A stretch of 64,000 bases of DNA from DSYU01 sp963827605. GTDB taxonomy: Bacteria; Chloroflexota; Anaerolineae; Anaerolineales; Anaerolineaceae. Every line of letters starts with the position of its first letter. Position 1 is the stretch's first letter. Shown one piece after another: positions 27,531 to 37,240 of this stretch. A model generated the notes under the pieces. The model did not search any database, was not told the origin of the DNA, and saw only the letters and a list, made by a program, of their open reading frames with translations. A program made the position numbers and the translations under genes. Where the stretch lies: positions 744,001-808,000 of the forward strand of contig CAWHBK010000001.1 of assembly GCA_963827605.1 (NCBI GenBank). The letters are read 5' to 3'.

Positions 27531-27570
27531 ACACTGTTATATTATCACAAAAACATAACAGTGTCAAGCT
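27531..27570 (-). promoter_or_regulatory. Promoter with overlapping palindromic MerR-type operator
   Basis: On the minus strand, TTGACA (27563-27568 region), 17 bp and TAATAT form the promoter. A perfect 10-bp inverted repeat ACACTGTTAT/ATAACAGTGT (27531-27540 and 27555-27564, 14-bp spacer) overlaps both boxes. This is where a MerR dimer would bind to control its own operon. Confidence 0.75.
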
Positions 27571-27586
27571 AGGGAAGCCGGGTGCC

Positions 27587-28346
27587 TTATTCTTGCCGTC
27601 CCCTTACCTGGGCCGCCCGGACGGCCGCTTCCACCGCCGCCCGGACGACCTCCGCATCGCCAATGTACGTTTTATTGATCGGTTTTAACTGTTCATCCAG
27701 TTTGTATTCGATCGGGATCCCGGTGGGGATGCTCAGACCGGCCACATCCTGATCCGCGATCCCATCCAGGTGCTTGATCAGTGCGCGCAGGCTGTTGCCG
27801 TGCGCCACTACCAGCACGCGTTCCCCCTTGCGCAGGCGCGGCGCGATCATTTCCTGCCAGCCCGGCAGCACCCGCCGCAGCGTACTTTCCAGCGACTTCG
27901 CCAGCCGGAAGTTCCGCCGGATCAACCTGTGCGTAGCGGGGATCAAAACGCGGGTGGCGCGGGTCATCCATGTCAAGCACTGGCGGCTGCACAGCGTAGC
28001 TGCGCCGCCACAGGAATACCTGCTCTTTTCCATAGCGGTCGACCATTTCGGCCTTGTCCAGCCCCTGCAGCGCGCCGTAATGCCGTTCGTTCAGCCGCCA
28101 GGTCTTCTCCACCGGCAGCCACAACAGATCCATTTCATCCAGCACCAGCCACAGCGTGCGGATAGCGCGTTTCAGCAGCGAGGTGCAGGCAGCCTCAAAG
28201 GAGAAACCGGCCTCGCGCAAGAACCGCCCGGCGCGGCGGCCTTCTTCGATCCCCTGCGCGGTCAGGTCAACATCCACCCAACCCGTAAACCGGTTCTGCT
28301 GGTTCCACTCGCTTTGACCGTGGCGGAGGAGAACCAGGCTGCTCAT
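27587..28346 (-). CDS. gpmA: 2,3-bisphosphoglycerate-dependent phosphoglycerate mutase (one frame break)
   Basis: Glycolytic enzyme interconverting 3- and 2-phosphoglycerate through a phospho-His. LVLLRHGQSEWNQQNRFTGW carries the catalytic His; then RLNERHYGALQGLDKAEM, ESTLRRVLPGWQ and LVVAHGNSLRALIKHLDGI with the second His. An extra base near 27912 breaks the frame; the C-terminal half is complete. Length about 252 residues. Start ATG 28346 has no strong ribosome site. It follows the response-regulator gene by 27 bases. Confidence 0.92.
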
Positions 28347-28373
28347 GCGTAACTAGAAAGGGTCCCAGGGAGA

Positions 28374-29015
28374 TCAGCTAACCAGCTTGCTGTTCAATGC
28401 CAGCGCCACGGCTTCCGTCCGGCTGGAGACACCCAATTTGGAGAGAATGCTGCTGACGTGGAATTTCACCGTCGAGCGCGAAACGACCAGCCGGTCGGCG
28501 ATCTCGTTATTGCTCATCCCTTTAACCAGCAGCGAGAGCACCTCGCGCTCGCGCTCGGTCAGGTCATAACCGGGCTGGGCTGGCTGGCGGCTGGCCTGGA
28601 TCAGCACCTGGGCTGCTTCTGGCGCCAGGGTTGGCCGCCCGGCATGCGCCGCGCGGATCGCGTCCGCCAGGTCATCCGCGCCGACGTTTTTCAGCAAATA
28701 CCCAATCGCTCCGGCCTGCAGCGCGCTCTTCACCAGGTCATCTTCGCGGAAACTGGTTAATGCCACCACCTGTACCTGCGGAAACCGCCCGCGGATGGCC
28801 TTGGTGGTGGCTGCGCCGTCCATGTCTGGCATGATCAAGTCCATCAGAATGACGTCCGGCTGCACCCGTTCGAGGATGTGCAGCGCTTCTTGCCCGCTGC
28901 TGGCTTCCCCGACCAGCTCCAGATCATCGAATACCATTAAAAAGGCTTTTAGACCACTGCGGACTACCGCATGATCATCAACCAGCATTACTCGGATGGG
29001 TTTCCCCTGGGACAT
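28374..29015 (-). CDS. NarL/FixJ-type response regulator
   Basis: The receiver domain (about 8-125) has VMLVDDHAVVRSGL, the phospho-acceptor region DVILMDLIMPDMDG, LTSFREDD and GYLLKNVGADDLADAI. The LuxR-type HTH is LTEREREVLSLLVKGMSNNEIADRLVVSRSTVKFHVSSIL. ATG 29015 is chosen for the AGAGGT about nine bases upstream and because it gives the normal N-terminus; the ORF extends to 29048. No partner kinase is next to it. GGTTACA motifs at 29053, 29142 and 29211 flank its start and the divergent exporter promoter. Confidence 0.9.
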   Translation of the reverse strand: MSQGKPIRVMLVDDHAVVRSGLKAFLMVFDDLELVGEASSGQEALHILERVQPDVILMDLIMPDMDGAATTKAIRGRFPQVQVVALTSFREDDLVKSALQAGAIGYLLKNVGADDLADAIRAAHAGRPTLAPEAAQVLIQASRQPAQPGYDLTEREREVLSLLVKGMSNNEIADRLVVSRSTVKFHVSSILSKLGVSSRTEAVALALNSKLVS

Positions 29016-29190
29016 TGTCGCTACCTCTCTCTTTGAATGTGAAAGCAAAATTGGTTACAACGGGTGCAAGCCGAGTATGCCTTTATTATAAATCACTACC
29101 TGTCACAGACCCTGGTTTTTTACCATAGTTTATTACAAACCGGTTACATGTTCAGCAAGGATTGAAGTCCATTCGCGAATTCATCACGAA

Positions 29191-29219
29191 TTGACTTTCC
29201 ATCCTGAAAGGGTTACAAT
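29191..29219 (+). promoter_or_regulatory. Promoter of the ABC exporter leader transcript
   Basis: -35 TTGACT (29191-29196), a 17-bp spacer and -10 TACAAT (29214-29219), predicting a start near 29226. A GGTTACA copy (29211-29217) overlaps the -10 box. The 29016-29190 stretch upstream holds no gene, only further GGTTACA copies. Confidence 0.7.
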
Positions 29220-29254
29220 CAATGAGTTGTATAAAAAAGAAAGGAGGCGCACAA

Positions 29255-29407
29255 ATGAGAATAAGAACTGAATCCGAAAACCCATGTTCTTTCCATTTCT
29301 TTCCAAGTGCGCCTGTACGCCCCCCGGTAATTTCACCCGGTTCGAACGATAAACTCGTGGCCATAGAGCGCTTGCCCTGTGGCTTTTTGTATTGCAATTT
29401 TCGCTAA
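29255..29407 (+). CDS. Short leader ORF (50 aa) upstream of the ABC exporter
   Basis: ATG 29255 is preceded by a near-perfect ribosome site AAGGAGG (29241-29247). The product starts MRIRTESENPCSFHFFPS and ends CGFLYCNFR with TAA at 29405-29407; no homologue is recognised. A terminator hairpin with five T lies inside its last codons, and AGGCGCAC over the ribosome site can pair with GTGCGCCT inside the ORF. The layout resembles BmrB of Bacillus subtilis, a translated leader whose stalling switches on the bmrCD exporter. An upstream in-frame ATG at 29222 has no ribosome site. Confidence 0.55.
   Translation: MRIRTESENPCSFHFFPSAPVRPPVISPGSNDKLVAIERLPCGFLYCNFR
29360..29388 (+). terminator. Attenuator-like terminator inside the leader ORF
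   Basis: GCCATAG (29360-29366) pairs with CTGTGGC (29377-29383), 7 bp with one wobble pair, followed by TTTTT (29384-29388). It lies before the leader stop codon, so translation through it would affect its folding. It is 61 bases upstream of the first exporter gene. Confidence 0.5.
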
Positions 29408-29448
29408 AACCTACGCTGCCCGCTCCATAATTCCAAGGAGGTATCCGC

Positions 29449-31268
29449 TTGTCTGCCTTAACCGCTGCTCTGGATTACGATCTCAAAAACGCCATCTCCG
29501 CCAACCGGTTGGTCGGGTTATGGCGCTTGATGACTGGTTTCCGCTGGAAATATATTGGCGCGGTGCTCAGCCTGGGGATCGCTGCGCTGGCAAAAACGTC
29601 CACCTACCTGCTGCTGCGCTACTTCGTCGACAATTACTTTGGCGAATCATACCCCGGCAGTTCAGTTTACCGGCTATCGCTGGCGGTTTTGTCTTGCTGG
29701 CTCTCATCGAAGGGGCTTTGCTCATTCAACAGCGGGCGGCTGGCCGCCAAGACTGCCGAAGGCATCACCCGCCGCCTGCGCAACTACCTGTTTGACCACA
29801 TCCAGCACCTCTCCTTCCACTATCACAGCCAGACCTCAACCGGCGAGCTGATCCAGCGCTCCACCTCGGATGTGGATGCCGTGCGCCGCTTCTTCTCCGA
29901 CCAGGCCATTGGCTTTGGCCGGGTGATCCTGCTGTTTGTGATCAACTTCAGCATGCTGCTCAGCCTGAACGTACAGCTGGCCCTGATTTCGATCATCGCC
30001 ATCCCGGTTGTTTTTGTCACATCCATTTTCTTCTTCAAACGCATCACCAAGGCTGTACGAATCCTACCAGGAACAGGATGCCATCCTTTCCACCACCTTG
30101 CAGGAGAACCTGAGCGGTGTGCGCGTGGTGAAGGCCTTTGCCCGCCAGCGCTTCGAGATGGATAAATTCGAGAAAGACAACCTGGAAAAGTTCAAGCGCG
30201 GCAAAAAACTGCTCACCCTGCATTCCTTCTTCTGGCCGGTAACCGATATGATCTGCGGGCTGCAGATCCTGCTGGGCTACTATGTCGGCGCGACGATGGC
30301 AATCAACGGCACCATCACCGTCGGCACCTTCCTGGCCTATATGGGCTTGATCGTCTGGATCATCTTCCCTATGCGCAACCTGGGCCGCCTGATCGTGCAG
30401 ATCTCCACCGGCATGGTCTCCTACAACCGGGTGATGGACATCATCAGCCAGGAACGCGAGCCGCTGGATACCGGGGACTACCGCCCCACCACCGCACCGC
30501 GCGGCGAATTGGCCTTCGAAAACGTCGGCTTTGAGTACGAACCCGGCAAACCGGTGCTGGAGAACATCAGCTTCCTGTGCAAGCCCGGGCAGGTGGTTGC
30601 CCTGCTGGGCTCCACCGGCTCGGGCAAAACCACCCTGGTCAACCTGCTGCCGCGCTTTTACGATTACACCCAGGGGCAGCATCCTGCTGGATGGCGTCGA
30701 ACTGAACCGCTACCCGCGCCGCTACCTGCGCCAGCACATCGGCATCGTCGAGCAGGAACCCTTCCTGTTCTCGCGCACCATCCGCGAAAACATCACCTAT
30801 GGCGTTGGCCGCGAAGTACCCGATGCGGAAGTGGAAGCCGCCGCCCGCGCTGCTGCCATCCATGATGTGATCCTGACCTTCCCGCACGGCTACGAGACCC
30901 TGGTGGGCGAGCACGGCGTAACCCTCTCCGGCGGGCAAAAACAGCGCGTGGCCATTGCCCGCACGCTGCTGAAAAATCCGCGCATCCTGATCCTGGATGA
31001 CTCCACCTCATCGGTGGATACCGAAACCGAAGCCGAGATCCGCGAAGCACTGCAAAACCTGATGAAAGACCGCACCACCTTCATCATCGCCCACCGCATC
31101 CAGAGCATCATGGATGCCGACCTGATCCTGGTGATGGATAAAGGCCGCATCGTCCAGTGCGGCAAGCACGAAGACCTGGTCGCGCAGGATGGCATTTACC
31201 GCCAGATCTACAACATCCAAACCCGCATCGAAGAAGAGTTGGAAAAGGAGATCGCCAGTGCCGGCTGA
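29449..31268 (+). CDS. ABC exporter half-transporter with degenerate nucleotide site (frame breaks)
   Basis: TMD-NBD half-transporter of about 605 residues. TMD helices are followed by LSGVRVVKAFARQRFE; the NBD has Walker A LGSTGSGKTT, signature LSGGQKQRVAIARTL, and Walker B ILILDDSTSSVD, where Asp replaces the catalytic Glu, then IIAHRIQSI. It corresponds to BmrC/TM287 in heterodimeric exporters. TTG 29449 is the start, six bases after AAGGAGG. Extra bases near 30055 and 30676 break the frame, and 29670-29725 reads in a shifted frame between two compensating errors. The end overlaps the next gene. Confidence 0.88.
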
Positions 31269-33101
31269 TTATTTCGAAGAAGAGGAGTTCGAGACCCAGT
31301 TCAACGGCAAAACCATGCTGCGCATCCTGGGGCTGACCCGGCCGCATCTGGAAGTAGGTGGTCGGTTTCCTGGTCGCCATCCTGATGGTGGCCGGCACTG
31401 GACTCGCTGTTCACCTTTATGTCCAAACAGATCATCGACGAGGGCATTGTCCCAGGCGACCAGGCTGCCCTGGTTCGCTACCTGACCTATTACGGCGGGC
31501 TGACCATCTTCCAGGCCGTCATGGTATTCGGCTTTATCTACCTGGTCAGCCTGCTGGGCGAGCGCATCCGCTACGATCTGCGCCAGCGGATGTTCAACCA
31601 CCTCCAGGATCTGTCCCTTTCCTATTACAGCCGCACCCCGGTCGGCTGGATCATGTCGCGGGTCACCTCCGACTCGGACCGGGTATCCGACCTGGTCACC
31701 TGGGGCCTGCTGGACTCGACCTGGGCGGTGATGAGCATCCTCACCTCGATGGTCTTCATGCTCTACATCAACTGGCGCATGGCGCTGATCGTCTTCGCCA
31801 TGCTGCCGATCCTGTTCTACGTTGCCATTGCAGTTCCGCAAGCGCATCCTGGGCGAGTTCCGCAACGTGCGCAAGACCAACTCGAAAATCACCGGCGCGT
31901 ACAACGAGAATATCACCGGCGTGCGGGTGGTCAAAGCCCTGGGCCGCCAGGAAGAAAACCTGCGCGAGTTTGGCGCGCTGACCGGCGAGATGTACCGCGC
32001 CGCTTACCGCGCCGCCTGGCTGAGCGCGCTGTTCCTGCCCACCGTGCAGATCATCACCGCCGTGGCGCTGGGCAGCATCGTCTGGTATGGCGGCTTGCAG
32101 GCGCAGTATGGCGGCATGACCATCGGCAGCATCCAGGCCTTTGTGTCGTTATGTGACCTTCATGATGTGGCCTATCCAGGATCTGGCGCGCATCTTTGCC
32201 GAGATCCAGCACGCCATCGCCTCCGCCGAACGCATCTTCTCGCTGCTCGATGCCGTCCCCACCGTCGCCGACCGGCCCGGACGCCTTCGATCCCGGCACC
32301 ATCCAGGGCGATATCGAGTTTGACCACATCACCTTCTGGTATGACGATGATGAGGAGAAAAAACCGGTCCTGAAAGATTTCAACCTGCACGTCAAACGCG
32401 GCGAGACCATCGCCCTGGTCGGTCCAACCGGCGGCGGAAAATCGACCATCGTCAACCTGCTCTGCCGCTTCTACGAGCCCAAGGACGGCTGGATCACGAT
32501 CGGCGGGCACGACTACCGCGAATACTCGCTGCATGCCATCCAATCGCGCATCGGCGTTGTGCTGCAAACCCCTCACCTGTTCTCGGGCACCGTCCGCGAA
32601 AACATCCGCTACGGGCGGCTGGATGCCACCGACGAGGAGATTGAAACGGCCGCCAAACTGGCCGGCGCGCACGATTTCATCATGCGCCTGGATAAAGGCT
32701 ATGACCAGGAAGTCGGCGAAGGCGGCAACCTGCTCTCGGTGGGCCAGAAACAGCTGATCAGCCTGACCCGCGCGATCATGGCCAAACCGGAAATCTTCAT
32801 CATGGATGAAGCCACCAGCTCGGTCGATACCCTCACCGAAGCGCTGATCCAGAAGGGCATGGAAAACCTGATGAAGAACTGCACCAGCTTTGTCATCGCC
32901 CACCGCCTTTCGACCATCAAACGCGCCAACCGCATCCTGGTCATCGAAGAAGGCAAGATCGCCGAAATGGGCACGCACGCCGAGCTGCTGCGCATGCGCG
33001 GAAAGTATTACCAGCTCTATACCAAGCAGTTCCGCCACCAGATGGAAGAAGCCTTTGACCCCTTCCACGAAGCGGAAACCGCCCCCACCAGCGCGGCATA
33101 A
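31258..33101 (+). CDS. ABC exporter half-transporter with canonical catalytic site (five frame breaks)
   Basis: Partner of the preceding gene. After an acidic N-terminus (ADYFEEEEFE) it has six helices, TGVRVVKALGRQEENL, Walker A VGPTGGGKST, an unusual signature LLSVGQKQLISLTRA (Val for the first Gly), Walker B IFIMDEATSSVD with the catalytic Glu, and FVIAHRLSTIKRAN. It matches the BmrD/TM288 side in having the consensus Glu. Extra bases near 31362, 31395, 31830, 32148 and 32278 interrupt the frame. GTG 31258 overlaps the end of the first subunit gene, indicating coupling. Likely substrates are lipophilic drugs or lipids (inference). Confidence 0.88.
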
Positions 33102-33137
33102 GACAAACCCAGTCCGCCAGGATCCCTGGGCAATCGA

Positions 33138-33178
33138 GCGGATGATTTTGCGCAGCTTTGCTGTACAAAATCACCCGC
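33138..33178. terminator. Hairpin between convergent exporter and SEDS-PBP genes
   Basis: Arms 33138-33150 and 33166-33178 pair over 13 positions with one mismatch, and an inner CAGC/GCTG stem closes on TTT. It lies 37 bases after the exporter stop and 27 bases past the stop of the opposing gene. Confidence 0.6.
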
Positions 33179-33204
33179 TGTGGTTTTCCAGTCCATACCC
33201 GTTA

Positions 33205-35846
33205 TCAGGGATTGATGGTCTCAAACATCTGCTGCCCAATCTCCTTGGCGAGGTCCGGGTTGCGTTCCTCCAGCACGAGTGCCAGCGCCAGCGGCGTGCC
33301 CTTCCATCTGCGCAAGCGTACCGGCCAGGTACCAGGTGATATCTTGCTTCGTTAGCGCGCGCCAGGGCTGCGCTCTGCCAGTACGTAGCGTCTTGCGCCG
33401 CTCTGTGCGCCGGTGCCGGCCAGCGCTTCTCCTGCTTTTTGGGCCCCGCCATCCAGCAAGGTCGCCTGGCTGGGTGCAGTCTGGAAAGGCACCCAGTCCT
33501 GCTGGGGTATCTGGACGGCGGACGCGATTTGCGGAGCAGGCCGGGAGCCGTCATTGCTCAACGCGGCAGCGGCCAGCGCCATCTGCAGCGGAGTGACCAG
33601 CAAGTTTTCTTGCCCCAGGGCGGCCAGGTCTGTTTTTGTAACGCCCCGCTGCACTGGAATGGCCATCAGCAGCGGCAGGTCCGGTTGTTCATAAAACCCA
33701 AGGCTGGCAAACAGATCATCCAACGTTTTTGCGCCCATCTGGTTGCCCAAAGTCACCAGCGGCGTGGGGCAGCCGTCCGAGATAAGCAGTCCGGTGGTAC
33801 GCGGCCCGCCGGGTTGGATCGCGCAGGTCCATTCCCCTTCCGCGGTTTTGTAAACCAGCGAATCCGGGATGGGCGGCAGGTTTCCTTGCTGGCTCGCGTA
33901 GGCCAGTAAGAATGGCCCCAGCGCAGTCCCCGGCGGATATTGGCCTTGCGTGGCGCGGTTGAGCAGGGGCGCATTGGGGTCTTGCAGCAGATCCATCCAG
34001 TTCTCATCGAGCTTGTTGGCGTCAAAACCTGGCTGCGAAGACATCGCCAGTATTTCTCCGCTGCGCGCGTTGATCAACACCAGCGCGCCGCGGTGACCCC
34101 TGGAGCAGCTCGTCGGCCCGCTTTTGGATTGCAAGATCGATCGTCAGACGCACATCCAGGCCAGGCGGCGTCTGCCCGGAGAGCAAGTTTTGCAGCATAA
34201 TCAGGCTGCTGGGGTTTCCGCTCAGGCCGCGCAGATAGTTGTCCAATCCGGCTTCCAGCCCGGCCTGGCCGTACAGTGGACTGTTATAACCGGCTGTGTT
34301 GCCAAATAGTGGATACAGCATATTCGCGCCGGTAATCCCCCGGGCTGCCGGTGGTGACCGTAATCGTCTGGTTATTGCGGTCAAGCAGCGCGCCGCGTTT
34401 CACATAGCGCTCGTTGATCACCCTGCGCGGGTTCTCCGGCCGGGCCAGCAGCCGGTCGCTGCGTACCACCGCCCACCAGCCGGTCGCCAGCGCCAGCGCC
34501 AGCAGACCGCACAGCAGCCCGCTGCTAACCAGCAGATACGGGGTCGGGTTGGGCAATGGGGCCGCTTCGTCATTCTCCTCGGTATTGCTGATTAAAGTAA
34601 GGATAAGCAGTGAGATAAAGGCGGTCAGCAGGGAGGACCCCCCATAGGAGACGAATGGCAGCGTTACCCCGGTAAGCGGGAGCAGGCGCAGGTTGCCCCC
34701 CATAATAAAAATGCCCTGCGCCGCCAGGTATGTGGTAATCCCCGCTGCCAGGTAGCGGCGGTAATTACTGGCCGCGAACATCGCCACGCGGAACCCGCGC
34801 CCCACAAACATAGCCAGCAGGCCTAGCAGGCCCACGCTCCCCAGCAGCCCATTCTCTTCGGCAATCGAGGCAAAGATGAAGTCTGAATGCGCCACCGGCA
34901 CGACACCCGGGCTGCCCAATCCCGGGCCGCGCCCCAGGAAACCTCCGTTGGCTACCGCTACCATGGATTGGACGATCTGGTACGAGCGCCCGGCGGGGTC
35001 CAGCCAGGGATCGAGCCAGGCATCCACGCGGATGCGCACCACGTCAAACAACAAATAGCCGATCAACCCGGCAGCCGCCAGGATCACCAGGCTGATCACC
35101 AGCGTGCGCCGCCGCTGTGAAGCGATATAAACGACCACGGTATAGATGAGGATGAACAGCGAAGCCGTGCCCAGGTCGCGCTGCCCGACCAGCAAAATCA
35201 GCGCCGTGCCAATCAAAATCAGGGTTGGGGTCAGCAGTTGGACCAGGCTAAAACTGACCGGCAGGCGGTCGGCCAGGTATGCAGCCAGGTAGGCGATCAG
35301 CAGCAGCTTGAGCGGCTCGGAGGGCTGTAGATAAATTCCACAGCAGCCCAGCCACAGGTGCGGACCAACCCCGCCTGGATAGGTGCCAAAGATGAACGTC
35401 AGACCGGTCAGCAGCAGCCCGCTGGTCAGCCAAAGGTATTTATATCGCCGCAGAAAAGCCAGCAGGTTTGGAATGCGCAGACCAACCCCAAACACCAGCA
35501 TCGAAAAAGCCAGCCAGGCCGTTTGCCGGGCGCCCATTACCGGTTCAAGCCGCCAGATCGTCAGCAGCCCCCACCCACACAACAAAGCCCCGACCGGAAA
35601 GAGATATGGGTCGCGCTCTGGCAGGCGGCGAATGAGCTGGTGGTGAACAACCAATGTGGACACCAGCCAGACGACAAAACCAATCCAATGGTTCCAGCGG
35701 TAATCTACCTGCCAGGAGTGCAGGCGCACCGCCGGTGCCAGCGTCAGGATAATGGAATAGACCAGCAGGAAGAACGCCGCCAGTTGCATCAGGCGGCTCT
35801 GCTTCTGGTCGACTGGCAGCAGGCTTTCGCTTGAGAAAAAACTCAC
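33205..35846 (-). CDS. SEDS (FtsW/RodA) glycosyltransferase fused to a degenerate penicillin-binding transpeptidase (frame breaks)
   Basis: About 880 residues. Residues 1-430 form a SEDS polymerase with ten or so helices, YLQPSEPLKL (about 173), GQRDLGTASL and AHSDFIFASIAEENG; the Asp near 322 corresponds to the Asp required for polymerisation. One further helix leads into a PBP-type region starting RRVINERYVKRGALLDRN, then DLAIQKRADELL, ALVLINARSGEILAMSS and TPLQMALAAAALSNDGSRP. The transpeptidase motifs are lost: PPGTALG for PPGSTFK, GCPT for SxN, AGTGAQ for KTG. Extra bases near 34342, 34100, 33355 and 33300 break the frame. The GTG start overlaps the mtnP stop. Confidence 0.85.
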
Positions 35847-36709
35847 GGTTTCAAATAGTTTCCAACCAGCAAAGCAAGCTTCTGGCGTGTTTCTGCCGGG
35901 ATGCGCTCGGGTGCGGTAATAATCGCATCCCGCAGCGCGTGCTGGCAGGCGCAGTCTGCGTCGGTCAGGGTTTCCACCAGCGCCCGGACCGCTTTTTGGG
36001 CGATTTCCGTATTGCGCAGCAGCGTGCGCACCACCACTTCCACACTCACCGGTTCTTCCGTGACGTGCCAGACATCATAGTCCGTTACGTGCGCCATGAT
36101 CGCGTAACACAGCTCCGCCTCGCGCGCCAGGAAGACTTCCGGGCTGGCCGTCATCCCGATAATCGACATCCCCCACTGGCGGTAGACGTTTGATTCTGCC
36201 TTGGTGGAAAAACGCGGCCCTTCAATGGTGATCAGCGCGCCGCCCAGGTGCGCCGTTCCGCCCGCGCTTTTTACCGCGTCAAGTACCTGGCGCGAAAAGT
36301 CGGCGCAAAGGGGGTCCGCCACGCCCACGTGACCAACCATGCCTTCGCCAAAAAACGATCGCACCCGGCCGTGGGTAAAGTCAAAAATCTGGTCAGGGAC
36401 CACAATCTGTCCGGGAGCATAATCCTCGCGCAGCGACCCGCACGCGCTGATACTGACTACCTTGCGTACACCCAGTTTCTTCAGCGCGTAAATATTCGCG
36501 CGGTAATTGATCTCACTCGGCATGATGTGATGCCCAATCCCGTGGCGAGCCAGGAAAGCTACTCGCTTGCCCGAGATTGTTCCCAAAACCACCGGCGCGC
36601 TGGGCTTGCCAAACGGGGTGTCGACATCCACAGTTTCCGTATCTTGCAGGCCAGACATCTGGTACAGGCCGGATCCACCGATCACGCCAAGAACAGGGTT
36701 GTCCATCAT
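35843..36709 (-). CDS. mtnP: S-methyl-5'-thioadenosine phosphorylase
   Basis: PNP/MTAP family enzyme cleaving methylthioadenosine to adenine and methylthioribose-1-phosphate. It reads LGVIGGSGLYQM, FLARHGIGHHIMPSEINYRANIYALKKLG, SACGSLREDYAPGQIVVPDQ, ITIEGPRFSTKAES and the purine-site IIGMTASPEVFLAREAELCYA. ATG 36709 is used; the ORF extends upstream without support. It is inserted between fhaB and the SEDS-PBP gene in a tight operon (GTGA overlap downstream), an unrelated metabolic gene among cell-wall genes. A related purine or deoxyinosine specificity is possible. Confidence 0.9.
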   Translation of the reverse strand: MMDNPVLGVIGGSGLYQMSGLQDTETVDVDTPFGKPSAPVVLGTISGKRVAFLARHGIGHHIMPSEINYRANIYALKKLGVRKVVSISACGSLREDYAPGQIVVPDQIFDFTHGRVRSFFGEGMVGHVGVADPLCADFSRQVLDAVKSAGGTAHLGGALITIEGPRFSTKAESNVYRQWGMSIIGMTASPEVFLAREAELCYAIMAHVTDYDVWHVTEEPVSVEVVVRTLLRNTEIAQKAVRALVETLTDADCACQHALRDAIITAPERIPAETRQKLALLVGNYLKP

Positions 36710-36805
36710 GATGCCAACTCCTACGGGTTGTTTTCCTTGCAGTCCTCGCCAATCATAGCACAATTCACCAATCCCGAGCGGCTTTTTGGCATTGGTGATC
36801 TACTT

Positions 36806-37240
36806 TTAGTTCATTTTATCAATTTGTATCCCCAGGCTGGCTTTGCCACAGCGCAGCTCATCGCCGTTGATAATCACGGTCGGCACGCTCAAGCGTTCGT
36901 CATTAAGATACGTCCCATTCATGGAATTTAAATCTTCCACCCACCACTGGTTATGGTGGTAACTCAGCCGGGCATGCCGGGCGGAGACAGTGTCATTGGC
37001 AATCGAAAAATCGCAGTTTGCGCTTCGCCCAATAAGTACCTCGGGGATTGCAAACGACTGCGCGGATTCCTCGCCAGGCTTTTGGATCGAAAGCGGTGGG
37101 ATGTTCGGGTTGCTCAAAAACTGGCCCTGCGCCCGCAAGTCTTTCCAGATGGTTACAATTCCCCATCCAAGAAAACCATACAACAGCGCCGCCATCACGA
37201 TGCGCAGGACAAAGACGACGATATCGCTCATCATGTTCAC
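36806..37240 (-). CDS. FhaB-like membrane-anchored FHA-domain protein
   Basis: 144 residues. One N-terminal helix (IVVFVLRIVMAALLYGFLGW), a linker, then an FHA domain with IGRSANCDFSIAND, SARHARLSYH and NSMNGTYLNDERL, the residues that bind phosphothreonine. The same size and topology as actinobacterial FhaB/FipA, which links Ser/Thr kinase signals to cell-wall synthesis. The GTG start overlaps the fhaA stop (GTGA); ATG 37234 is an alternative. Frame intact. Confidence 0.85.
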   Translation of the reverse strand: MNMMSDIVVFVLRIVMAALLYGFLGWGIVTIWKDLRAQGQFLSNPNIPPLSIQKPGEESAQSFAIPEVLIGRSANCDFSIANDTVSARHARLSYHHNQWWVEDLNSMNGTYLNDERLSVPTVIINGDELRCGKASLGIQIDKMN

